The notes under the pieces: generated by a model
The model's database searches: none
The model's input: the letters and a program-made list of their open reading frames with translations, nothing else
Told to the model about the DNA's origin: nothing
Made by a program: the position numbers and the translations under genes
Part shown: in pieces, positions 15,071-23,855 of the stretch
Numbering within the stretch: the first letter of the stretch is position 1
Layout: each line of letters starts with the position of its first letter
From: Thermasporomyces sp040195635
GTDB taxonomy: Bacteria; Actinomycetota; Actinomycetes; Propionibacteriales; Actinopolymorphaceae
Length of the DNA: 64,000 nucleotides
Assembly: GCF_040195635.1 (NCBI RefSeq)
Contig: NZ_JBEFTX010000001.1
Coordinates: 620,001 to 684,000, forward strand
Reading direction: 5' to 3'

Positions 15071-16888
15071 GTGGCACAAATCCGCCTCGCACTGGCACAG
15101 CTGAACGTCACGGTAGGTGACATCGCCGGCAACGCCGATGCCATCCTGCGGTGGGCCCAGCATGCCGCCGACCGGGGTTCGCACATCGTCGCGTTCCCCG
15201 AGATGGCTCTGACCGGCTACCCCGTCGAGGACCTTGCTCTCCGCTCGTCGTTCGTGGATGCCTCCCGCGCCGCCATGGAGGATCTCGCCGCCAAGCTCGC
15301 CGCCGCCGGCCTCGGCCAGCTCGTCGTCGTCTGCGGATATCTGGACAAGGGCGCGGGATCGCCGGACCAGATCGGGCGGCCCAAGGGCTCGCCGCACAAC
15401 GCTGCCGCCGTCCTCCACGGCGGCAAGATCGTCACTCGGGCGATCAAGCACCACCTTCCCAACTACGGCGTCTTCGACGAGTACCGCTACTTCGTGCCCG
15501 GCGAGAGCCTCCAGGTCGTCACGGTGCACGGCATCGACGTCGCGATCGCGATCTGTGAGGACCTCTGGCAGGACGGCGGTCCGGTGCGCGCGGCCCGTGC
15601 CGCTGGTGCCGGACTGCTGCTCACGATCAACGCCTCGCCGTACGAACTGGCCAAGGACGACGAGCGGCTCACCTTCGTCACCCGGCGCGCCCGCGAGGCC
15701 ATGTGCCCGCTCGCGTACGTCAACATGGTCGGTGGGCAGGACGAGCTGGTCTTCGACGGGGACTCGATCGTGGTCGACGAGACGGGCACGGTCCTGACCA
15801 GGGCGCCGCAGTTCACCGAGGGGCTGCTCACGGTCGACCTCGACCTCGCGACGACGACCCAGGGGGCCGACGAGTACGCCGGCATCCGGATCGACCGTAC
15901 GGTCATCTCCGACAGCCCGCTCATGGGTTACCCGCCGAGCCGTTCCGGCATCGCGCCGCGGCTCGACGAGGAGGCCGAGATCTACACGGCGGTCGTCACC
16001 GGTCTGCGCGACTACGTCCACAAGAACGGCTACCAGAGCGTCGTGCTGGGCCTGTCCGGCGGGATCGACTCCGCCCTGGCCGCCACGATCGCCTGCGACG
16101 CTCTGCGCCCGGAGAACGTCCACGGGATCTCCAACCCCAGCAAGTACTCCAGCGATCATTCCAAGGACGATGCCGCCGACCTCGCCGAGCGCACCGGGCT
16201 CGACTACCGCGAGATCCCGATCGAGCCGATAGTCGCGGCGTTCCTCGACAACGTCGAGCTGACCGGGGTGGCGGAGGAGAATCTCCAGGCCCGGATCCGG
16301 GGCATGATCTGGATGGGAGTCGCCAACCAGGAAGGGCACCTGGTCATCGCGACCGGAAACAAGAGCGAGCTGGCGGTCGGCTACTCCACGATGTACGGCG
16401 ACGCGGTCGGCGCCTTCGCGCCCCTGAAGGACGTCCCGAAGACGTGGGTCTGGCGGCTCGCCCGTTGGCGCAACCAGGTCGCCCGGGACATCGGTGAGAC
16501 GCCGCCGATCCCGACCAGCAGCATCAACAAGGAGCCGTCGGCGGAGCTACGCCCAGGCCAGCGGGACACCGACTCCCTTCCCCCGTACGAACTTCTCGAC
16601 GACATGCTGGACGACTACGTCGAGCAGGACGCCAGTGCGGCCGACCTCGTGACGGCAGGCTTCGAGCCGGAACTGGTCGAGAAGGTGATCCGGATGGTCG
16701 ACGCCGCCGAGTTCAAGCGTCGGCAGTACCCGCCGGGCCCGAAGATCTCGTTCAAGGCGTTCGGTCGTGACCGCCGACTGCCGATCACCGACGGCTGGCG
16801 GGAGACGACGCAGCCTGGTCGCGTGACGGAAACCGCGGCTCCGCCGGAACGCACGGCACCACCCGGTGAGGGCCCGCGGGAGGCATGA
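15071..16888 (+). CDS. nadE: Glutamine-dependent NAD+ synthetase
   Basis: A 605-residue two-domain NadE that makes NAD+ from deamido-NAD+, ATP and ammonia taken from glutamine. The N-terminal nitrilase-type glutaminase domain has the E44-K126-C162 triad (FPEMALTGYP, 'IKHHLPNYGVFDEYRYF', ICEDLW). The C-terminal synthetase domain has the ATP pyrophosphatase loop GLSGGIDSA near residues 327-335, then 'ATGNKSELAVGYSTMYGD' and 'PTSSINKEPSAELRPGQ'. The last 40 residues are a Pro/Thr/Glu-rich tail. The GTG at 15071 lies 6 nt after a TACCCT -10 element. Its stop overlaps the next gene's ATG (ATGA). Confidence 0.95.
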   Translation: MAQIRLALAQLNVTVGDIAGNADAILRWAQHAADRGSHIVAFPEMALTGYPVEDLALRSSFVDASRAAMEDLAAKLAAAGLGQLVVVCGYLDKGAGSPDQIGRPKGSPHNAAAVLHGGKIVTRAIKHHLPNYGVFDEYRYFVPGESLQVVTVHGIDVAIAICEDLWQDGGPVRAARAAGAGLLLTINASPYELAKDDERLTFVTRRAREAMCPLAYVNMVGGQDELVFDGDSIVVDETGTVLTRAPQFTEGLLTVDLDLATTTQGADEYAGIRIDRTVISDSPLMGYPPSRSGIAPRLDEEAEIYTAVVTGLRDYVHKNGYQSVVLGLSGGIDSALAATIACDALRPENVHGISNPSKYSSDHSKDDAADLAERTGLDYREIPIEPIVAAFLDNVELTGVAEENLQARIRGMIWMGVANQEGHLVIATGNKSELAVGYSTMYGDAVGAFAPLKDVPKTWVWRLARWRNQVARDIGETPPIPTSSINKEPSAELRPGQRDTDSLPPYELLDDMLDDYVEQDASAADLVTAGFEPELVEKVIRMVDAAEFKRRQYPPGPKISFKAFGRDRRLPITDGWRETTQPGRVTETAAPPERTAPPGEGPREA

Positions 16889-17859
16889 CGTCGAGGTCCT
16901 CCGGCGTGGGCGACACCGGCCCTCCGGCTCAGTGGCCGCGTCGTGACGGACAGGCGGTCGCCCTGGTGCTGGGGGCGACCATCTCGGTCCAGTTCGGCGG
17001 TGCGCTCGCCGTCATCCTGATCATGCAGGTGGGGGCGGTCGGTGCGGTCACGCTACGGATGTTGCTGGCGGCGGTACTCGTCGTAGGGCTCGTGCGTCCC
17101 CGCCTGTCCGGCCGCACTCGACGGGATCTGGCGGTCGGCGTCGGCCTCGGACTGGTCCTCGCGGCGATGAACGTCTGTTTCTACGAAGCCGCGGCCCGCC
17201 TGCCCCTCGGCGCCGCGGTGACGTTGGAGTTCCTGGGTCCACTCGGGCTTGCCGTCGTGATGTCCCGGCGGCTACGCGACTTCCTCTGGGTCGGACTCGC
17301 CGGAATCGGCGTCGTACTCCTGAGCGAGGGCGGGCTGGAGGAGCTGAACGCGGTGGGAGCCGCGTTCGGCCTGGGCGCCGGGGTGTGCTGGGCGGCGTAC
17401 ATCCTGCTGGGCGCCGAGACCGGCAGACGGTTCCGCGGCGCCGACGGTCTGGCGTTCGCACTCGTCGTCGCCAGCATCGCCATCCTTCCCCTCGCGGCGG
17501 TGACCACCGGTCCCGCTCTCCTCGCCCCGCCCACCCTCCTCCTGGGCGCCTGCGTCGCCCTGCTGTGCACCGCGGTGCCCTACACCCTCGAGCTCACGGC
17601 CTTGCGCAGGCTCTCACCGCGGACCTTCGGCGTGCTGATGAGCCTCGAGCCCGCCGTCGCGACCGTCGCGGGCTTCCTGATTCTCGACCAGCGGCTCACG
17701 CCGTGGCAGCTCGCCGCGGTGGGGATGGTCGTCGTGGCGAGCGCCGGCGCCATGCGTACGGCACGACCGGGTGTGCAGGGGCCGGCCGGTGACCAGCGCC
17801 GCCCAGCGCGTAGGAGCGTGTTGAGCGGGGCGCCGGAGTCCCTCCACACCCGAGACTGA
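16885..17859 (+). CDS. EamA-family (RhtA-like) exporter
   Basis: A 324-residue integral membrane protein with about ten hydrophobic segments in two EamA (DUF6) halves, resembling RhtA-type threonine/homoserine or metabolite exporters. Typical segments are 'GALAVILIMQVGAVGAVTLRM', 'NVCFYEAAARLPLGAAVTLEF' with the following GPLGLAV, and the second-half 'LSPRTFGVLMSLEPAVATVAG', which is the most conserved RhtA signature. The transported compound is not predictable. Its ATG overlaps the nadE stop by 4 nt, implying translational coupling. The N-terminal 25 and C-terminal 35 residues are soluble. Confidence 0.85.
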   Translation: MTSRSSGVGDTGPPAQWPRRDGQAVALVLGATISVQFGGALAVILIMQVGAVGAVTLRMLLAAVLVVGLVRPRLSGRTRRDLAVGVGLGLVLAAMNVCFYEAAARLPLGAAVTLEFLGPLGLAVVMSRRLRDFLWVGLAGIGVVLLSEGGLEELNAVGAAFGLGAGVCWAAYILLGAETGRRFRGADGLAFALVVASIAILPLAAVTTGPALLAPPTLLLGACVALLCTAVPYTLELTALRRLSPRTFGVLMSLEPAVATVAGFLILDQRLTPWQLAAVGMVVVASAGAMRTARPGVQGPAGDQRRPARRSVLSGAPESLHTRD

Positions 17860-17892
17860 TTCGAGCAGCCACTGCCCGCCGTTGGAGGAGCC

Positions 17893-19272
17893 ATGACTCT
17901 CACCACCGCACCGACGCCCACCGGCCGACCTCTGGTCGGGTCGATGCTCGATCTTCGGCGTGACTGCCTGGGCACGTACCTGCGCGCCTTTCAGGAGTGC
18001 GGCGACGTGGTGCGCTTCGTCGTCGGCCCGCCCGGCCTTCGGTTGGTGGTCCACGGCGTGTTCTCCGCCGACGGTGCGCGACAGGTTCTCTCGGATGCGG
18101 CCCTGTTCCGCAAGGACAACAGGTTCTACGTCGAGGTGCGCGAGTCGTTCGGCAACGGCCTGCTGACCAGCCAGGACACCGACTACGCACGCCAACGCCG
18201 GCTCATCCAGCCGCTGTTCACGCGGCGCCGGGTCGACCTGTACGCAGCTGCCATGTGCGAGGAGGTCGGCGCGGCAGTCGAGGCCTGGCGGGGCGCCACC
18301 GGCCAGGTGGTCGACGTGATCGAGGAGTCCACCCGGCTCACGCTCCGGGTCGTGGCGCGCATCCTCTTCGGCGCCGACGTCGACGACGCCATCGAGACCG
18401 TTCGTCGATCCTTCCCGGTGATCGGCGAATACACCCGACGTCGCGGTCTCTCACCGATCCACATCCCACGGCAGTGGCCCACTTCGTCGAACCGCCGCGC
18501 GGCGGCGGCCCTACGCGAGCTGTACGGCGTCTGTGACCGCATCATCGATGAGCGCCGCGGCGCGGGTACGGCCAGCACCGGCAAGGGAAACTCCGAGGGC
18601 GCCGACGGTACTGACCTGCTCTCGCTGCTGGCGCGCGCCACCGACGAGGACGGCGACAGCCTCGCGGCGAGTGAGATCCGCGACCAGGTCCTCATCTTCC
18701 TTCTGGCCGGGCACGAGACCACCGCGACGTCGCTGGGTTTCGCGCTACACCTGCTGGCCCGTCATCCGGACGAGCAGGCCCGGGCCCGGGAGGAGGTCGA
18801 CCGGCTGCTCGGTGGCCGAGTTCCCGAGGCCAGGGACCTCGACGCGCTCCCCTACACAACGCAGGTACTGAAGGAGGCGATGCGCCTCTATCCCGCGGCA
18901 CCGGCGACGGGTCGTCTGGCGGTCACCGAGACCGAGATCGGTGGCTTCGCGATCCCCGCGGGCGGGCACGTCTTCGTCAGTCCATGGGTCACCCACCGGC
19001 ATCCGGCGTACTGGGAAGAGCCCGAGGTCTTCGACCCCGACCGGTTCACGCCGGAGGCGGAGGCGGCACGTCCGCGCTACGCCTGGTTCCCGTTCGGCGG
19101 CGGACCCCGAGCTTGCATCGGTCAGCACTTCTCGATGCTGGAGTCGGTGCTGGCCCTCGCCCTCGTGCTCCAGGCGTACGAACTCACCGCGATCGACACC
19201 GAGGTGCCCCTCACCGCGGGGATCACTCTCCGAGCGACCGGCCCGGTCCGCTGCCGCCTCATCCCCCGGTGA
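17893..19272 (+). CDS. Cytochrome P450
   Basis: A 459-residue haem monooxygenase. The I-helix oxygen-binding motif is AGHETT from residue 272, the K-helix ExxR reads EAMR, and the haem loop FPFGGGPRACIGQ places the axial cysteine at 408. The layout and length resemble CYP102/CYP4-like bacterial fatty-acid or hydrocarbon hydroxylases more than the shorter CYP105/107 class, but the substrate is unknown. No ferredoxin or reductase gene is adjacent, so electrons must come from elsewhere. GGAGGAG precedes the ATG closely. A small GGTGGC/GCCACC hairpin at 19301-19316 may terminate the transcript. Confidence 0.9.
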   Translation: MTLTTAPTPTGRPLVGSMLDLRRDCLGTYLRAFQECGDVVRFVVGPPGLRLVVHGVFSADGARQVLSDAALFRKDNRFYVEVRESFGNGLLTSQDTDYARQRRLIQPLFTRRRVDLYAAAMCEEVGAAVEAWRGATGQVVDVIEESTRLTLRVVARILFGADVDDAIETVRRSFPVIGEYTRRRGLSPIHIPRQWPTSSNRRAAAALRELYGVCDRIIDERRGAGTASTGKGNSEGADGTDLLSLLARATDEDGDSLAASEIRDQVLIFLLAGHETTATSLGFALHLLARHPDEQARAREEVDRLLGGRVPEARDLDALPYTTQVLKEAMRLYPAAPATGRLAVTETEIGGFAIPAGGHVFVSPWVTHRHPAYWEEPEVFDPDRFTPEAEAARPRYAWFPFGGGPRACIGQHFSMLESVLALALVLQAYELTAIDTEVPLTAGITLRATGPVRCRLIPR

Positions 19273-19368
19273 GGACGGAGGCGATGGCGCGACTCATCGC
19301 GGTGGCGGGCGCCACCCCCGGCGTCACCAAGTCCACTGTGTCAACCAGTACGGCGACCGGTGAACCCG

Positions 19369-19629
19369 TCAGGCCGTCCACCCGAGGAGGATCTCACCGA
19401 GCGAGACCACGGCCAACCAGAACGCCACCCCGACGAAGGGCAGCGCCAGCACCACCAGCGGCCGCCGCCGAACCCACCGCACGGCACAGAGCCCGAGCAC
19501 GAGCCAGCAGGCAAGGAGCACGACCACTGCCCAGACAGGGGCAACGAGCCCGCTCACGGCGTAGAGGTAGAGCACCGGGAACAACAGGACGATGCCGACC
19601 CAGCCAGCCAACCGGACCAGTGACTTCAT
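19369..19629 (-). CDS. Small membrane protein of unknown function
   Basis: An 86-residue protein with three hydrophobic segments (about residues 5-27, 29-50 and 57-80), separated by a basic RWVRRRP loop, so it is probably an inner-membrane protein. I recognise no family. The hydrophobic pattern and codon bias in this frame make it likely real. It converges on the P450 gene and lies just downstream of fgd on the same strand (47 nt from the fgd stop), so it may be co-transcribed with it. Confidence 0.55.
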   Translation of the reverse strand: MKSLVRLAGWVGIVLLFPVLYLYAVSGLVAPVWAVVVLLACWLVLGLCAVRWVRRRPLVVLALPFVGVAFWLAVVSLGEILLGWTA

Positions 19630-19676
19630 GCACCCATGGTGCCCGTCAGATACTCGTCGTGACTACTCCCCGGGCT

Positions 19677-20672
19677 TCAGCCCCATCGGGACCGCAGGCG
19701 CGGCAGGACGTCGCGGGAGAAACCCTCCAGGAAGCGCGCCTGGTCGTTGCCCGGGCCGTGGAAGACGAGTTCGCTGAAGCCGAGCTCGACATACGGCGCG
19801 ATCTTGTCCACCACCTCGTCAGGGTCGTCGGAGACGATGAACCGCTTCGTGGCGATCAGCGGGTCGGCATCGGCCAGGCGTTCCATCTCCACCGGGTCCT
19901 CGACGCCCTGCTTCTGCTCCGGCGTCAGTCCGAGCGCCGCCCACCACGCACAGGCCTCTTCGGCGACCCGGCGGTCGGCGTCGTAGGACACCTTGATCTC
20001 GATCTGGTTCGGGAGCTTCGCTGGATCGTGTCCGGCCGCCTCCGCACCTTCGCGCACCTTGCCGAGCACCGTCTCGTAGAGCTCCGGTGACTTGCCACTG
20101 GTCTGGATGACACCATCGCCGATCCGCCCCGCCAGCCGGCCGGCGAGCGGTCCGGACGCCGCGACGTAGATGGGCAGCGGGACGTCCGGACGTTCGTAGA
20201 TGGTCGCCTTGGAGGTCGTGTAGTAGTCGCCGGCGAAGTCCACGCGTTCCTGCGTCCAGAGGGTACGAATCAAGGTGACGGCCTCCCGCAACCTCGCCCG
20301 CCGCTCCTTGCCGCCAGGCCACGCCGCGCCCGTGGCCGGTACCTCGTTCATCGCCTCGCCGGTACCGACGCCGAGGAAGACCCGGCCGGGTGCGAACTGG
20401 TCGATGGTGGCGAAGCCCTGCGCCACCACGGACGGGTGGTAGCGAAGGATCGGCGTGAGCACACTCGTGCCCATCGTGATCCGCTCCGATGCGTACGCCA
20501 GTGCACCGAGCCAGCTGAAGACAAGGGGCGCGTGGCCGGTGGTGTGTCGCCACGGTTGGAAGTGGTCCGACACCGCCACGATGTCGAAGCCGAGCCGCTC
20601 GGCGAGTAGTGCGTAGTCGAGTAGTTCGCGGGTGCCGAACTGCTCGGCCGATGCCTTGTAGCCGTACCTCAC
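19677..20672 (-). CDS. fgd: F420-dependent glucose-6-phosphate dehydrogenase
   Basis: A 331-residue luciferase-like TIM-barrel enzyme that follows mycobacterial FGD1 nearly end to end: GYKASAEQF, VSDHFQPWRH, GTSVLTP, GVGTGEA.NE, 'ERRARLREAVTLIR', TSGK, IEIKVSYD and 'FHGPGNDQARFLE'. It would oxidise glucose-6-phosphate to 6-phosphogluconolactone and reduce cofactor F420, supplying F420H2 to other enzymes. The D-H pair in SDHFQPWRH corresponds to the catalytic region (His40 in Mtb). I chose the GTG at 20672 because GAGGAG lies 6 nt upstream. It is divergent from the 194-aa hypothetical gene. Confidence 0.9.
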   Translation of the reverse strand: MRYGYKASAEQFGTRELLDYALLAERLGFDIVAVSDHFQPWRHTTGHAPLVFSWLGALAYASERITMGTSVLTPILRYHPSVVAQGFATIDQFAPGRVFLGVGTGEAMNEVPATGAAWPGGKERRARLREAVTLIRTLWTQERVDFAGDYYTTSKATIYERPDVPLPIYVAASGPLAGRLAGRIGDGVIQTSGKSPELYETVLGKVREGAEAAGHDPAKLPNQIEIKVSYDADRRVAEEACAWWAALGLTPEQKQGVEDPVEMERLADADPLIATKRFIVSDDPDEVVDKIAPYVELGFSELVFHGPGNDQARFLEGFSRDVLPRLRSRWG

Positions 20673-20772
20673 TGGTTGCTCCTCTCCGCACGACGCCCGC
20701 CGTACGAGTCCAGCAAACCAGTCGGCACCAAACCGTCCCCCTCGCGGGGCCCATGTGGCACGGTGGAGTGCG

Positions 20773-21357
20773 ATGGATCTCCAGCAGGCACGAGCACTCC
20801 GCGACCTTCTCGACGGGAGCGGTTGGCTCGAACGCACGGCCGAGTTCGGACGCGCACTTCGGACCACCACGAAGTCCCCCGGCGGGCTCTTGCTCTTCGG
20901 CCCACCAGAGGACGAACCCTGGCACCTCACCGCACACCTCGACGACGAGTCGCGGTATGCCGCCCTCCCTGAGATCGCGCCCACCCTGGTGCGATGGAAC
21001 CCGCCCCAGGGCGCGCCGGCACATCTCGCCGTCGGGCTGGACCGCTTGCGCGACGCACGCCGAGGCGAGTCGCTTCTCGTCGTCGCTGCGTCGGTGCCGG
21101 TACCACTGCTCGAACGCGTCGATGACGTACGCCGCAAGGGCGCGAACATCTTCGCCCTCGACACAGGTCAGCCAGAACTCGCCGCCCTCGCGCACGATGT
21201 TCTCGCAGTCGACACAGATGCCCTGCCGGCCGTGTCCTTCGACAGTGCACAACACCTGCTGAGCATCGCGGCCACCGAACCGACGCCCGGTCGACGCCGC
21301 ACCTTGCGCGCACGACTCGGTCGCCTTCTCGACACCATCGTGGGCCCGGGCGCATAA
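20773..21357 (+). CDS. Conserved hypothetical protein
   Basis: A 194-residue soluble protein that I do not recognise. The central part reads 'SPGGLLLFGPPEDEPWHLTAHLDD' and 'ARRGESLLVVAASVPVPLLERVDDVRRKGANIFALDTG', the latter looking like a Rossmann-type or SIS-like strand-helix-strand unit. The C-terminus is basic (TPGRRRTLRARLGRL). It is divergent from fgd with about 100 nt between starts, so the two may share a regulatory region. The ATG at 20773 has GGAG about 6 nt upstream. Function is unknown. Confidence 0.65.
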   Translation: MDLQQARALRDLLDGSGWLERTAEFGRALRTTTKSPGGLLLFGPPEDEPWHLTAHLDDESRYAALPEIAPTLVRWNPPQGAPAHLAVGLDRLRDARRGESLLVVAASVPVPLLERVDDVRRKGANIFALDTGQPELAALAHDVLAVDTDALPAVSFDSAQHLLSIAATEPTPGRRRTLRARLGRLLDTIVGPGA

Positions 21358-21641
21358 CGTCTGCGGGAGGACGACTTCGGCGAGCGCCTATCTGCTTTAC
21401 ATATTCGGTGTTTGGACGCCAATGCTTCCCATCAACTCTGGGTTTGCGAAATCACGATGCATGGAACTCGACCGCATTTCTGAGCGGTTCTCGCACAGAT
21501 CAATAAATTCCCCCGCCGTTCGTGGTTTACGGGAGCCGTTAATGCGCAAGATCCACTGAGACGGCCGGAGTGAATGTCCTGGCCAAGTTGGCAGCAACGG
21601 TCCGGTTGAAGGCCGGAGGCCCCTGCAAGGGAGGCAGTGCG

Positions 21642-22487
21642 GTGCCCACAGCAAGAACAGCGGCGACCAAGACCGCAAACACGAGAACGGCCGCGGCCAG
21701 GAAGACGGGGAAGATAGCTACCCGGGCCACAGCGGCAGGAAAGTCGGCGGCAAAGACCGTACGGAAGCAGTCGGTGGCTGCGGCAAGGAAGGCCACCGGG
21801 AGCACAGCGAAGCGCGTGGGTCGCAAGACAACGACTCGGCGGACGACGGCGAAGCGCACTACCGCCAAGCGCACCACCGCGAAGCGGACCACCGCGAAGC
21901 GCACTCCCGCCAAGCGGGCCACGGCCAAGCGGACAACCGCCAAGCGGACCCCGGCCAAGCGGGCCACCGCCAAGCGGGCCACAGCGAAGCGCACTCCCGC
22001 CAAGCGGGCCACCGCCAAGCGGACAACCGCGAAGCGGACAGCCGCGAAGCGGGGCACGGCCAAGCGGGCCACCGCGAAGCGGACAACCGCGAAGCGCGCC
22101 ACGGCCAAGAAGGCCACCGCGAAGCGCGGCGCCGCCAAGCGGACAACCGCCAAGCGGGCCACCGCCAAGCGGGCCACCGCCAAGCGGGCCACCGCGAAGC
22201 GCGGCGCCGCCAAGCGGGCTACCGGCCGGCGCACGACGGCCAAGCGTACGGCCAAGAAGACCGCGACAAAGCGGGCGCCGGCGCGCAAGGCCGCCAAGAA
22301 GCGCGCACCGGCCAAGAAGGCCATTCGGAAGCGGGCCGGCATGAAGCGGACCACCACGAGGAGGACCGCCGGGACCCGGAAGATGGCCGGACGCAGGATG
22401 ACGCGAGCAGCGACCACACCGAGCGCCACGCAGACAGCGACCGCCCGGACGGGCAGCCGTGCGCCGCGCCGCCAGTCCGCGGGATGA
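21642..22487 (+). CDS. Histone H1-like Lys/Arg/Ala/Thr repeat protein
   Basis: A 281-residue, extremely basic, low-complexity protein. From the chosen start it contains no Asp, Glu, aromatic residue, Leu, His or Cys. Residues 68-192 are 25 uninterrupted pentapeptides of the form [T/A/G][T/P/A]AK[R/K]. This composition resembles the C-terminal tail of eukaryotic histone H1 and of actinobacterial HupS/HupB tails, but no HU domain is present, so I infer a stand-alone DNA-condensing protein. The GTG at 21642 has GGGAGG 7 nt upstream. An upstream ATG at 21570 would add 24 residues. The AT-richer 285-nt upstream region probably holds its promoter. Confidence 0.75.
   Translation: MPTARTAATKTANTRTAAARKTGKIATRATAAGKSAAKTVRKQSVAAARKATGSTAKRVGRKTTTRRTTAKRTTAKRTTAKRTTAKRTPAKRATAKRTTAKRTPAKRATAKRATAKRTPAKRATAKRTTAKRTAAKRGTAKRATAKRTTAKRATAKKATAKRGAAKRTTAKRATAKRATAKRATAKRGAAKRATGRRTTAKRTAKKTATKRAPARKAAKKRAPAKKAIRKRAGMKRTTTRRTAGTRKMAGRRMTRAATTPSATQTATARTGSRAPRRQSAG
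21843..22217 (+). repeat. 15-bp tandem coding repeats
   Basis: Twenty-five degenerate 15-bp units (ACC-GCC-AAG-CGG-type) encode the pentapeptide array of the H1-like protein. Unit number probably varies between strains because the reading frame is kept. Confidence 0.8.
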
Positions 22488-22530
22488 TCCAAACCGGGTA
22501 GATCGATCGAAAACGAAAAAGCAGTGTCAA

Positions 22531-22566
22531 CTGTGGGGACGTGCGCAGAGTGCGCCGTCCCCACAG
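22531..22566. terminator. Bidirectional hairpin terminator
   Basis: CTGTGGGGACG at 22531-22541 is exactly complementary to 22556-22566, with an inner GCGC/GCGC stem. Read on the minus strand it is followed within a few bases by a T-rich tract (complement of 22509-22520), so it could end the 66-aa gene from the right. It also lies just past the H1-like gene from the left. Confidence 0.6.
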
Positions 22567-22660
22567 CCGACTCCAGTCACGGCCAACAACCTGATGCCGC
22601 CACCCAGACCCCGTCACAGCCGAGCCAGCACTCGTTGCGACGGGAGACGGATGGGCCCGA

Positions 22661-22861
22661 TCAGCGCTCGTCGTCGACGTCGTCGTTCCAGCGTGGGTCG
22701 GTGTCCCACTGCTCGTTGCGCTCGGCCACCTTGGCCAGGGCCTCCTGCGCCTCCGCCTCGCTGGGGTAGGGACCGAGCCGATCAGCGGCGCGGCATCCTT
22801 CCCGAGGCTCGACCCGGTGGTGCCGGAGACAGAAATACCACTCGGCAGGTTCCACGCTCAT
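22661..22861 (-). CDS. Small conserved actinobacterial protein next to map
   Basis: A 66-residue acidic protein: EWYFCLRHHRVEP, 'RLGPYPSEAEAQEALAKV', then a D/E-rich tail. Proteins of this shape (W-Y/W-C-L-x-H...V-E-P, R-L-G-P-Y, repeated A-x-x-A helix) occur beside methionine aminopeptidase genes in actinobacteria, and the fold resembles a minimal SPOR-like unit, which is inference. It is divergent from map, with 108 nt between the start codons. The start codon sits at the edge of an 18-bp perfect palindrome that also contains the G-rich ribosome-binding region. Confidence 0.65.
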   Translation of the reverse strand: MSVEPAEWYFCLRHHRVEPREGCRAADRLGPYPSEAEAQEALAKVAERNEQWDTDPRWNDDVDDER

Positions 22862-22878
22862 GGGGGAAGCTTCCCCCA
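22861..22878. promoter_or_regulatory. 18-bp perfect palindrome over a start codon
   Basis: TGGGGGAAGCTTCCCCCA is a perfect palindrome whose left end contains the start of the 66-aa gene. On that mRNA the GGGGGAAG half is the likely ribosome binding site and would be sequestered if the arms paired, or the site could bind a dimeric regulator. Confidence 0.45.
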
Positions 22879-22928
22879 GCGAAGCGGCTCCGGCAACTCC
22901 GCAGCGTCGTTCGCACCCGGCGGACATG

Positions 22929-22960
22929 GTGACAGAACCTCCCGACGGGCGTCGTAGACT
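22929..22960 (+). promoter_or_regulatory. map promoter
   Basis: GTGACA at 22929-22934 and TAGACT at 22955-22960 (20-bp spacer, slightly long). The ATG of map follows TAGACT by 9 nt, so the transcript would have almost no 5' leader. Confidence 0.45.
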
Positions 22961-22969
22961 CCCGGAACC

Positions 22970-23818
22970 ATGGCCCCACTGGTTCCCGCCGAGATCTCCC
23001 CGCGCCGCAAGGTCCCCCAGGACATCGGCAGACCTGAGTACGTCGACAAGGCCACGCCACGCCGGTTCACCGGCTCGGAGGTCAAGGACGCCGACACCGT
23101 AGAGCGGATGCGGGTCGCCGGGCGGATCGCGGCACAGGCGCTCCAGGAGGTCGGGAAGCAGGTCGCCCCGGGCGTCACCACCGATGAACTCGACCAGGTG
23201 GGCCACGAGTTTCTGTGTGACGCTGGCGCCTATCCCTCGACGCTCGGTTATCAGGGATTCCCTAAGTCGCTCTGCACCTCGGTCAATGAGGTCATCTGCC
23301 ACGGCATTCCTGACGCGCGCCAACTCGAAGACGGCGACATCGTCAATATCGACATCACCGCGTTCATTGGCGGCGTGCACGGCGACACCAATGCCACCTT
23401 TCTCGTCGGCGACGTCGCAGAAGACGTACGCCAGTTGGTCTCACGCACCCATGAGGCCATGATGCGAGGAATCAAGGCCGTCGCACCCGGCCGCCAGGTC
23501 AACGTCATTGGACGGGTGATCGAGTCCTATGCCAAGCGGTTCGGCTACGGGGTCGTACAGGAGTTCACCGGCCACGGCATCGGCACGGCGTTCCACTCGG
23601 GACTGATCATTCCGCACTACGACGAGCCACGCTTCGACACCACGATCGAGGCCGGCATGACGTTCACGATCGAGCCGATGCTCACCCTCGGCACGCACGA
23701 ATGGGACATGTGGGAGGACGGCTGGACCGTGCTCACCAAGGATCGCCGGTGGTCGGCGCAGTTCGAGCACACGCTGCTCGTCACGCCCACGGGCGCGGAG
23801 ATCCTGACCACCGTCTGA
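22970..23818 (+). CDS. map: Methionine aminopeptidase, type I
   Basis: A 282-residue type I methionine aminopeptidase with the longer N-terminus (about 40 residues) common in actinobacterial MapB-like enzymes. It removes the initiator Met from nascent proteins. The dinuclear-metal ligands are in ICHGIPDARQLEDGDIVNID and 'GVHGDTNATF' (two Asp), 'EFTGHGIGTAFHSGL' (His), 'TFTIEPMLTLG' (Glu) and 'SAQFEHTLLVT' (Glu). No Shine-Dalgarno is evident, but a TAGACT -10 element 9 nt upstream suggests a near-leaderless mRNA. It converges on the broken glycosyltransferase gene. Confidence 0.95.
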   Translation: MAPLVPAEISPRRKVPQDIGRPEYVDKATPRRFTGSEVKDADTVERMRVAGRIAAQALQEVGKQVAPGVTTDELDQVGHEFLCDAGAYPSTLGYQGFPKSLCTSVNEVICHGIPDARQLEDGDIVNIDITAFIGGVHGDTNATFLVGDVAEDVRQLVSRTHEAMMRGIKAVAPGRQVNVIGRVIESYAKRFGYGVVQEFTGHGIGTAFHSGLIIPHYDEPRFDTTIEAGMTFTIEPMLTLGTHEWDMWEDGWTVLTKDRRWSAQFEHTLLVTPTGAEILTTV

Positions 23819-23855
23819 GCGTCGTCGCATCGCCTGCCACGCCAGAGCCGGGACG

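Noticed and set aside
21539..22564. 341-codon open frame on the minus strand, rich in Val/Ala/Arg/Phe
   Set aside because: It is the shadow of the H1-like repeats; the plus-strand frame has the ribosome binding site and the coherent Lys/Arg composition.
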